Below, one piece after another: positions 1 through 5,684 of a stretch of 18,473 nucleotides of DNA (position 1 is the stretch's first letter; every line of letters starts with the position of its first letter). Source of the stretch: CAZNQW01 sp964575225 (GTDB lineage: Bacteria > Chloroflexota > Anaerolineae > JAAYZQ01); assembly GCA_964575225.1 (NCBI GenBank), contig CAZNQW010000055.1, positions 1 through 18,473 of the forward strand, given 5' to 3'. A program made the position numbers and the translations under genes. The notes below the pieces were generated by a model, which saw only the letters and a program-made list of their open reading frames with translations, had not been told where the DNA came from and searched no databases.

Positions 1-47
1 GCGATAATGAGCGGTGACTGGAGTTCAGACGTGTGCTCTTCCGATCT
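1..47 (+). other. Illumina index-adapter contamination at contig end
   Basis: Positions 14-47 match the standard TruSeq read-2/index adapter, running from GTGACTGGAG to TCTTCCGATCT without mismatch. Positions 6-13 (AATGAGCG) occupy the slot of an 8-base i7 index; its reverse complement, CGCTCATT, is from memory the TruSeq HT index D703. Genomic sequence therefore begins at 48. The adapter is read into the end of mtnP on the minus strand, where it creates a false C-terminal tail, IGRAHV, and a false stop at 25-27. This stretch should be trimmed and not interpreted as biology. Confidence 0.97.
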
Positions 48-792
48 CGGGTAACATCGGCACAAGCTCGGCAATGGCCTGCTTGGAGACCGCCGCGTTG
101 GCCATCAGATTGGCGATCAGCATCTCGACGCTCACCGCCTCCTCTTCCTCGTGCCACACATCGTAATCGGTCACGTGGGCCATAGTCGCGTAGCAGATGC
201 CCGCCTCGCGAGCGAGCTGCGCCTCGGGCACGGCCGTCATGCCGATGATGTCCACCCCCCACGAGCGATAGATACGGCTCTCACCGCGGGTGCTAAAGCG
301 AGGGCCTTCGATGACGATAAAGGTTCCCCCCTGGTGCACAGTGGCCCCGGTTTTTTTCACGGCCTCGTGGAGTGTTTGGCTCAAATGGGCGCAAAAAGGC
401 TCGGCCAGTCCGATATGGGCCACCAATCCCCGGCCAAAAAAGGAATAGTCCCGCTTTTTCGTATTGTCATAGATCTGATCGGGGATTACAATATCGCGGG
501 GCGCATATTGCTCTTTCATACTGCCACATGCACTGACAGAGATAATGCGCTGCACGCCCAGGCTTTTGAGCGCCCAGATGTTGGCCCGGTACGGCACTTC
601 GCTCGGCGTCCACCGGTGCCCGCGCCCGTGTCGGGGCAAAAAAGCGATCCGCGTTCCCGACAGTGTTCCTACCACAATCGTATCCGATGGATCGCCAAAG
701 GGGGTAGAAACCTGCCGCTCTTCAACGTCGGTCAGGGCCTCCATGTCGTACACCCCTGAACCGCCGATCACAGCCAGCTTGATCTCACTCAT
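48..792 (-). CDS. mtnP: S-methyl-5'-thioadenosine phosphorylase, 3'-truncated by contig end
   Basis: Cleaves 5'-methylthioadenosine with phosphate to adenine and 5-methylthioribose-1-phosphate in the cytosolic methionine salvage pathway. Family hallmarks run in order: GGSGVYD near the N-terminus, LPRHGRGH (phosphate site), EGPRFSTRGES, GMTAVPEAQLA, and TDYDVWHEEEEAVSVE, whose Asp pair contacts adenine in MTA phosphorylases. I chose the ATG at 790-792 because GAGGAGGAA lies about 8 bases upstream; the open frame runs 13 codons further 5' to 831 but has no such site. Only 248 codons are genomic. Family members are about 280-290 residues, so roughly 35-40 C-terminal residues are missing; the IGRAHV tail seen on translation is adapter. 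Hypoxanthine-preferring methylthioinosine phosphorylase is an alternative, but the DYD motif favours adenine. The gene is divergent from tilS. Confidence 0.93.
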
Positions 793-836
793 CGTCGTTC
801 CTCCTCGAAACTGTTTGGTAGCGTCGCCCACGGGCG

Positions 837-865
837 ATTATATCAGAAACTCCCGGCGGTGACAA
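837..865 (-). promoter_or_regulatory. Sigma-70-type promoter for mtnP
   Basis: Read on the minus strand, TTGTCA (865-860) is followed after exactly 17 bases by TATAAT (842-837). This is a near-consensus housekeeping promoter and predicts a start near 830, giving a leader of about 38 bases before the mtnP ATG. Its -35 box overlaps that of the plus-strand tilS promoter. Confidence 0.75.
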
Positions 866-887
866 GCCCGATGGAAAGTGGTATAAT
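859..887 (+). promoter_or_regulatory. Sigma-70-type promoter for tilS
   Basis: GTGACA (859-864), a 17-base spacer and a perfect TATAAT (882-887) predict transcription from about 894. The open frame of tilS extends back through this promoter to 859, so the real start codon must lie downstream, which supports the GTG at 976. Confidence 0.75.
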
Positions 888-975
888 ACCCGTGGATACC
901 GCACCTTTTTCGGAAACCTTAGAAAATGCGATTATCGCCGGTAGTCCCATGCAGGCATCCCAGGAGTTAAGAGCC

Positions 976-2490
976 GTGCCCGTGATAGAACGTATCTGCC
1001 AGACCATAGAGGAACAGAAGCTGTTTGTCAAAGGGGAAACGATCGTCGTCGGTGTGTCCGGTGGCGCCGATTCCCTGTGTATGTTGCATGCCCTCTGCCA
1101 ACTGAGTCAAGAGAACCGGTGGACCCTCCACGTGGCCCACCTGCATCATGGATTGCGTGGCAGCGAAGCCGACGCGGATGCTGCCTTTGTTCGATCCATC
1201 GCGGCGGATTGGGGGCTGGCCTGCACCGTCGATCAGGCCGACGTACCAACTCAAGCCCGTGAGCAACAACTTGCCTTCGAGGAAGCCGCCCGTCGCATCC
1301 GCTATGCATTCCTAGCCCGCGTAGCTGCATCGTGCGGGGCTCACGCGATTGCCGTGGGCCACAACGCCGACGATCAAACCGAGACGGTGCTAATGCATTG
1401 GATCCGAGGCTCGGGACTGGCAGGCCTGCGGGGCATGCTCCCCCGCACCCCCTTGGGTGACTATCGTCTACTGGGGTTGCCTCGGGATTTCTCCGCCGAC
1501 CTTTCCCTTGTGCGGCCTTTGCTGGAAGTAACCCGCACCGAGATTGAAGCGTATTGCTGCACTCACAATCTCGAGCCCCGATTCGATCGCTCCAACCTGG
1601 ATACCACCTACTTTCGGAACTGGCTCCGCCACGAGGTACTCCCCCTTTTGGCCAGTCACAATCCCAACATCCACGAGGTGATCCGTCGCTCCTCGCGAGT
1701 CATCGCCGATGACTATGCCCTGCTCCGTGCGCTTCTGGAGCAGGCCTGGTCCGAGATCCTCATGGAGCAAGCGCTGCCCACAGAGAGCAGCACCTCCGCA
1801 AAGATTGTTTTTTCCCTCGGTGCCTGGCGCGCCCTGCCCATCAGCCTTCAGCGCTCGACCCTGCGCGAAGCGATCCACCGGCTGCGCCGCTCTTTGCGCA
1901 ACATCAACTTTGTCCACGTGGAAGACGCCCTGCGCATTGCCCGAGATGGCACCGCTGGGGATCAAGCCACCCTGCCGCAAGGACTCATGGTAACTTTGGG
2001 TTATGACAAGATAGAGATTCACGACAGTGAACAGAACGAGATCCTTCCGCCCGACCGCCCTGCGCTAGAGCCCGGCGGGGAGCCGCTGCCCGTCAAATTG
2101 CCGGGTACGACCCTGCTGCCCGATTCGGACTGGCAACTGATCGCGCATATAGTCGATATACAGGCGCTGCCTGCCGGCTGGCAGGACAATCCCAACCCCT
2201 GGCGCGCTTTTCTCGACGCCGATCGACTGGGGGGAAGGGCATGGCTCCGCACCCGGAAGCCTGGAGATCGCTTCCAGCCATTGGGCATGGCCGGGCGGAG
2301 CGTCAAATTGGGTGATTTTCTTACGAATCAGCAGGTGCCCAGAAAAAAGCGCGAATCGCTGCCCCTGTTGGAAGGCCCATCGGGCATCGCCTGGGTGTGC
2401 GGATTGCGGATCGACGAACGCGCCCGAATTCAGGACGACACCGTGCGCGTCGTAGAACTGCAATTCGCGCCGACGCCCGAAAGCGGATGA
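976..2490 (+). CDS. tilS: tRNA(Ile)-lysidine synthetase
   Basis: Attaches lysine to C34 of the CAU-anticodon tRNA-Ile using ATP, changing its identity from Met to Ile; essential and cytosolic. With the GTG start at 976 the protein is 504 residues. The PP-loop ATP-binding motif SGGADS is at residues 28-33, HHGLRG at 57-62 and GHNADDQTET at 128-137, all diagnostic of TilS. A middle substrate-binding region follows, then a TilS C-terminal domain with RTRKPGDRFQPLGM and KLGDFLTNQQVPRKKR. The GTG at 976 has AGGAG at 962-966 with 9 bases spacing and leaves the usual short N-terminus before the PP-loop. An in-frame ATG at 949 lacks a ribosome site, and the upstream part of the frame overlaps the promoter. 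It converges with the minus-strand operon that ends at 2525. Confidence 0.93.
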   Translation: MPVIERICQTIEEQKLFVKGETIVVGVSGGADSLCMLHALCQLSQENRWTLHVAHLHHGLRGSEADADAAFVRSIAADWGLACTVDQADVPTQAREQQLAFEEAARRIRYAFLARVAASCGAHAIAVGHNADDQTETVLMHWIRGSGLAGLRGMLPRTPLGDYRLLGLPRDFSADLSLVRPLLEVTRTEIEAYCCTHNLEPRFDRSNLDTTYFRNWLRHEVLPLLASHNPNIHEVIRRSSRVIADDYALLRALLEQAWSEILMEQALPTESSTSAKIVFSLGAWRALPISLQRSTLREAIHRLRRSLRNINFVHVEDALRIARDGTAGDQATLPQGLMVTLGYDKIEIHDSEQNEILPPDRPALEPGGEPLPVKLPGTTLLPDSDWQLIAHIVDIQALPAGWQDNPNPWRAFLDADRLGGRAWLRTRKPGDRFQPLGMAGRSVKLGDFLTNQQVPRKKRESLPLLEGPSGIAWVCGLRIDERARIQDDTVRVVELQFAPTPESG

Positions 2491-2524
2491 TGTTCACACC
2501 GGTCCTCACCGGACACCAATAGGT

Positions 2525-2704
2525 TTAAAACAAATAGTGTAGCGCCAGATACACCAGTACGGCTGCCACAATGGCCGTCAGCGCAAAGGACATCAATTTG
2601 GCTGCGATACGCAAAAACACGCGCGCCACAATCCACGCAACCAAAACCAGCAAACCGACCACCACCGCTGATGGCAAAGGCTCAAGAGCACTCAGGAAAT
2701 CCAT
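2525..2704 (-). CDS. Small two-helix membrane protein (59 aa)
   Basis: A 59-codon frame starting at ATG 2702-2704 and ending at TAA 2525-2527. GGTGGAGGGAT directly precedes the start, giving a GGAGG ribosome site with short spacing. The gene begins 15 bases after the larC2 stop, so it is the last gene of the operon. Two hydrophobic segments are evident, about residues 11-27 and 37-58, joined by a short basic loop (RVFLRIAAK) that would lie in the cytoplasm by the positive-inside rule, leaving both ends outside. No cysteines or other catalytic motif are seen and I do not recognise a family. At under 60 codons it would be missed by common length cut-offs. Function unknown; a small membrane anchor or partner of the upstream proteins is a guess. 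Confidence 0.7.
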   Translation of the reverse strand: MDFLSALEPLPSAVVVGLLVLVAWIVARVFLRIAAKLMSFALTAIVAAVLVYLALHYLF

Positions 2705-2719
2705 ATCCCTCCACCGATC

Positions 2720-3178
2720 TTATCCTTCCAGAGCGGCAGCCGCCGCCCTGCGTGCCTCATCCATAACCTGTGCCAGAGGAACACCCGCATCGCGAGCCAG
2801 ACGGGCACAATCGTCGTATTCCGGCGCGATCGAGACCACCACCCCCTGCAGGAGCTTGGCCTTGGCGCGCACAGGCCCCCAGACCGTTTCTACCGTATGC
2901 ATCTCGCGCCCTGCCTTTTGCCGAGCCATCACCTGCCGGCGGACACCTAGGGTCGGCGTCTCGCGCAGCAACAACTCGGACAGGGCGTCGGCTCGCTCGA
3001 CCGGCGCCAGTACAGCCAACAGGACCGCCGGGCGATTCTTTTTCATCTGAATCGGCGTGAACCAGGCATCCAGAGCGCCTTCATCCATCAGGCGTTCCAG
3101 GACATAGCCAAGCAGTTCGCCCGTCGCATTGTCCAGGTTGCAGGCCAGTTCCACCACCTCGTCCTGCTCAAAGTCCAT
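2720..3178 (-). CDS. larC: Stand-alone LarC2: C-terminal domain of the nickel-pincer cofactor nickel-insertion protein
   Basis: LarC inserts nickel into pyridinium-3,5-bisthiocarboxylate mononucleotide in a CTP-dependent reaction to complete the nickel-pincer cofactor of lactate racemase and relatives. This 152-residue protein corresponds only to the C-terminal half (LarC2) of the roughly 400-residue family. It shows ELLGYVLERLMDEGALDAWF, TPIQMKKNRP, LRETPTLGVRR and VVSIAPEYDDCARLARDAGV, all typical of that half. It has its own ATG at 3176-3178 about 21 bases after the preceding stop, with a modest GGATGGG site, and no LarC1 coding sequence lies upstream, so it is not a simple frameshift of a full gene here. 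In Lactobacillus plantarum LarC1 and LarC2 are joined by programmed frameshifting; here LarC1 may be elsewhere in the genome or absent. Family assignment is confident; the role without LarC1 is not. Confidence 0.82.
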   Translation of the reverse strand: MDFEQDEVVELACNLDNATGELLGYVLERLMDEGALDAWFTPIQMKKNRPAVLLAVLAPVERADALSELLLRETPTLGVRRQVMARQKAGREMHTVETVWGPVRAKAKLLQGVVVSIAPEYDDCARLARDAGVPLAQVMDEARRAAAAALEG

Positions 3179-3199
3179 GCTGCACCCATCCGGGCCCTA

Positions 3200-3619
3200 T
3201 CACTCTTCCCACGGAACCCAGGGACGGGGGAAACAACCAAGCTGGCAGTGGGTCGTTCGCAGCCCCAGCGCCTCCATGGCGCTGCTCACCACGATGCGCT
3301 TCAAGCCCACACCGTCGGCGATTTCCCACGCCGTATGGCAGATCATGCCTCCGTTTCTGGCCGCGGCGTGCAACCGCTCAGCCAAGCGCTCGGGCACCTC
3401 CTCCATTGGCTCCACGATCTTGTGCTTCCCTTCAGCCTTGGGCCCGTAACCAAACAGGCCCAATTGGCAGCGAGAGACGCGGATACCCATATCGTTGAGG
3501 GCAAAGCCCAGTTCCAACGGATCGATTCCTTCTAGCTTGGCGATGGCATGGGCCTGATTGCAGGGGAGTTGCCCATCCACCAAACGAGCCTCAATCACTT
3601 TCTGCAGACGTTCTTCCAT
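3200..3619 (-). CDS. Duplicated Cys/CQLG-repeat protein, function unknown
   Basis: A 139-residue soluble protein made of two gapless copies of a 37-residue unit, residues 20-56 and 94-130. Each starts with Cys, has A-x-x-IA three residues later, a central Gly and Ala, G-x-R, and ends CQLG-x-F; by eye 13 of 37 positions are identical. The Cys-to-CQLG spacing is 31 residues in both copies, so C20, C51, C94 and C125 form two equivalent pairs, with an extra C129. The helical pattern resembles helix-turn-helix units, so DNA or metal/Fe-S binding is possible, but I recognise no named family. The ATG at 3617-3619 is preceded by GGAAGGATGG; an ATG at 3665-3667 would overlap the ATPase gene and lacks that site. 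It sits 34 bases downstream of the AAA+ gene and 21 bases upstream of larC2, in one operon. Confidence 0.8.
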   Translation of the reverse strand: MEERLQKVIEARLVDGQLPCNQAHAIAKLEGIDPLELGFALNDMGIRVSRCQLGLFGYGPKAEGKHKIVEPMEEVPERLAERLHAAARNGGMICHTAWEIADGVGLKRIVVSSAMEALGLRTTHCQLGCFPRPWVPWEE

Positions 3620-3653
3620 TCCATCCTTCCCACTCAGAGTTTGGTGTGCGGAG

Positions 3654-4967
3654 CTACAATTGGACAAAATACGCTTTGCACGCCCGGTCGATCAACTCCT
3701 TTGACAGCCTGGGCGTGACGTTCTTGAATCGGGCAATATCCAGAATCTCATCGGCAATATCGCGAGGGTGGCAAGCCCGCAACGGTTTTCCCGGTTTGAT
3801 GTAATACTCGCGCAGCAAATAGGCCACCCCCTCCTCATCAAAGACGATTCTCCGCGCCTTGCACTCCCGCCTAAAGATCTCTCGGAATCCGTCATAGCTT
3901 GGATCGCCCACATAGATCTTGTGCCGAATGCGGCGCAAAAAGGCTTCGTCCACCAGATCTTTGGGCTCCAGATTCGTGGAAAACACAATCAGAACCTCAA
4001 ACGGAACTTCGATCTTTTGCCCGGTGTGCAGCGTCAAATAGTCGTAACGCTTCTCAAGGGGCACCACCCAGCGGTTCAGCAAGTCACGCGGACGCACCAA
4101 CTGGCGGCCAAAATCGTCGATCAGGAACATCCCGCCGTTCGCCTTCATCTGAAAGGGAGCCTCATAATACTTGGAGGCATCGTCCCACACCAGATCCAGG
4201 GTTTCCAACGTGAGTTCGCCGCCGGTGGTGATGACCGGCCGCTTGATGCGGATCCAGCGTGGGTCCACGCGATTTCTGCCCACAGAGGAATTTCCACCAT
4301 TGCCTCGTGCAGGCTCCTCGGCCGGTATATGGTTCACCTCATCAAACACCTTGATCACCATCCCCCCAACCTCAACGGCATAGGGAAGGTACATCTCAGA
4401 GCCCAGGATCATGCGGCCCACGCTTTCGGCCATGGCCGTCTTGCCGTTGCCCGGTTCACCATAGAGAAAGACCGAGCGACCCGAGTTGATGGCAGGGCCC
4501 AACATCTGGATCATCTCTTCATCGACCACCAGGTGGCTGAGTGCCCTCCGGATCGAATGTTCGCGGATCGAGTCGGTCAGCATCGGCTGGCGACGAATTC
4601 CTTCCGTATAGTCGTGCAGGAGTACTGGGGCGGGTCCCACATACTGGCTTCTGTCCAAAATCTCCCGCGCCCGAGCGATGCCCTTGGCCGTGATCGTCCA
4701 TTCAAAGGTGGCTGAGCCCAACCCTCCGGCACCCCGAACCTCGCACAACATTTCCCTCTTTAAAAAATCGAGGACCCGCTCCGTCACACCGGCAAAGGGC
4801 AGACACATCTGCCCGGCCAATTCTGCACCAGCCACAAAGCCTCTGAAATAGAGGATCTTCAGGGCCAAATCCGACAGAAACCCAAGACTCAAGCCTGTAT
4901 CTTCCAGCGATTTTGGCTCAGGGGGAAAGAATGAACTTGCACTCGGGCCTTCAGACACATAGGTCAT
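3654..4967 (-). CDS. MoxR-like AAA+ ATPase with N-terminal winged-helix domain
   Basis: A 437-residue soluble AAA+ protein. Residues about 25-105 look like a winged helix (LSDLALKILYFRGFVAGAEL through FEWTITAKG). The ATPase core has Walker A GEPGNGKT at 170-177, Walker B FLIDDF at 281-286, a sensor-1 Asn at 332 in VFSTNLEP, arginine-finger candidates R345/R346 in FLRRIRHKI and a sensor-2-like HPRDI near 400-404. A Gly/Asn/Ser-rich insertion at about 221-231 sits before the substrate-facing part. MoxR-type ATPases usually remodel or activate metalloenzymes (for example CbbQ and NorQ), but a regulatory role is equally possible given the winged helix. Its ATG overlaps the stop of the response-regulator gene as ATGA, which implies translational coupling. 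No von Willebrand A partner is present nearby, which is unlike many MoxR operons. Confidence 0.85.
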   Translation of the reverse strand: MTYVSEGPSASSFFPPEPKSLEDTGLSLGFLSDLALKILYFRGFVAGAELAGQMCLPFAGVTERVLDFLKREMLCEVRGAGGLGSATFEWTITAKGIARAREILDRSQYVGPAPVLLHDYTEGIRRQPMLTDSIREHSIRRALSHLVVDEEMIQMLGPAINSGRSVFLYGEPGNGKTAMAESVGRMILGSEMYLPYAVEVGGMVIKVFDEVNHIPAEEPARGNGGNSSVGRNRVDPRWIRIKRPVITTGGELTLETLDLVWDDASKYYEAPFQMKANGGMFLIDDFGRQLVRPRDLLNRWVVPLEKRYDYLTLHTGQKIEVPFEVLIVFSTNLEPKDLVDEAFLRRIRHKIYVGDPSYDGFREIFRRECKARRIVFDEEGVAYLLREYYIKPGKPLRACHPRDIADEILDIARFKNVTPRLSKELIDRACKAYFVQL

Positions 4968-5338
4968 TGTAGCGCCTCGCGAATCTGAGACAGGAGATCC
5001 TGCACCACAAAGGGCTTGACGAGATATCCTTCGTAAAGACCTTCGTGCGATTCAGTCTGCATGTCCTCCAGATAATGGCGGGCGCTGACGATCAGCACGG
5101 GAATGGCCGATAAGGTCTTGTCGGCTTTGATTACTTCCAATACCCGCCAGCCATTCATGTCGCTCATCATCAGATCGAGCAAGATCAGATCGGCTGGCTG
5201 CTCGCGCAGCAAGCGCAATCCCTCTCTACCACCCAAGGCAGCCATCGGTTGATAACCGCCACGTCGCAGAGCAATGCTCAGCAGCTCGATCATATCTCGA
5301 TCATCTTCAATGATGAGCACCGTGCGTTTTGGTTCCAT
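4964..5338 (-). CDS. Single-domain response regulator (receiver only)
   Basis: A 124-residue CheY-like receiver domain with no output domain. The acidic pocket is E11/D12, the phospho-acceptor is D55 in LILLDLMMSD, the switch residue is S85 in LIVSARH, and the conserved Lys is K108 in YLVKPF. I chose the ATG at 5336-5338 because GGAGAGAAGG lies just upstream and the receiver fold begins immediately after it; the longer open frame to 5614 is non-homologous and would cross the promoter. It is the first gene of the five-gene operon and is joined to the AAA+ gene by a four-base ATGA overlap, so the two proteins are probably made in step and may interact. No cognate kinase lies beside it. Receivers of this kind act by protein-protein contact. 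Confidence 0.9.
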   Translation of the reverse strand: MEPKRTVLIIEDDRDMIELLSIALRRGGYQPMAALGGREGLRLLREQPADLILLDLMMSDMNGWRVLEVIKADKTLSAIPVLIVSARHYLEDMQTESHEGLYEGYLVKPFVVQDLLSQIREALQ

Positions 5339-5389
5339 CACCTTCTCTCCGGTATCCTGTCTCCACGCGCAGGGAGGACCGCCCGCACC

Positions 5390-5418
5390 AGTATAGCACA
5401 GACCACCCAACTCGGCAA
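5390..5418 (-). promoter_or_regulatory. Sigma-70-type promoter for the regulator-AAA+-CQLG-larC2 operon
   Basis: On the minus strand TTGCCG (5418-5413), a 17-base spacer and TATACT (5395-5390) predict a start near 5383, about 45 bases before the regulator ATG. No other good promoter was seen inside the operon. Confidence 0.6.
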
Positions 5419-5545
5419 CTTGCTCCGCTATCGAGCCGCGGATTGCCAAGTCGGTCACTTCATCGCATTGGATACTCGCTGCCCCTGGAGACGAGGGCGG
5501 CCTCCACTCCAAGGCATCGTGGCCGGGTTCTGGGTAACGCACCGT

Positions 5546-5574
5546 TTGCCCATCCGGTTCTTTTGCGCTAGAAT
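5546..5574 (+). promoter_or_regulatory. Sigma-70-type promoter for the aldehyde:ferredoxin oxidoreductase gene
   Basis: TTGCCC (5546-5551), a 17-base spacer and TAGAAT (5569-5574) predict a start near 5581 and a 5' leader of about 104 bases, longer than for most genes in this window. Confidence 0.6.
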
Positions 5575-5684
5575 GTACCCAGTTCACATCGATGCCGGAA
5601 AGGCATAGTCGCACCAGAAGTTGTAATCTCCTTTGAGGATCGGAACCCTATCGAACATTCATCCCAATTGTTGGAGGATCTAGC

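Larger units (their letters stand above)
5339..5684. other. Divergent intergenic region, no gene seen
   Basis: The 346 bases between the response regulator and the aldehyde:ferredoxin oxidoreductase contain one promoter for each side and a leader of about 104 bases for the oxidoreductase. That leader has one small perfect hairpin, ATGCC-GGAAA-GGCAT at 5592-5606. Open frames crossing this stretch lack ribosome sites and resemble no protein family. I cannot recognise a molybdenum/tungsten cofactor riboswitch in it. Confidence 0.6.

Noticed and set aside
151..759. Plus-strand open frame of 202 codons
   Set aside because: Lies antisense to mtnP, which has clear family motifs; no ribosome site or recognisable protein.
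859..975. Longer tilS N-terminus from GTG 859 or ATG 949
   Set aside because: 859 coincides with the -35 box of the gene's promoter; 949 lacks a ribosome site, while GTG 976 has AGGAG at good spacing.
2499..2512. CCGGT-CCTC-ACCGG hairpin between tilS and the small membrane gene as a terminator
   Set aside because: Only a 5-bp stem without a T tract on either side; too weak to call.
2720..3178. larC2 as a decayed fragment of a full larC pseudogene
   Set aside because: It has its own start codon and intact domain, and the upstream sequence is an intact unrelated gene, not larC1 remnants.
3768..4715. Plus-strand open frame of 315 codons
   Set aside because: Antisense shadow of the AAA+ ATPase gene in GC-rich sequence; composition and lack of motifs argue against a gene.
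5581..5684. Molybdenum/tungsten-cofactor riboswitch in the oxidoreductase leader
   Set aside because: Only one small hairpin visible; the multi-helix layout of the known class could not be matched by eye.
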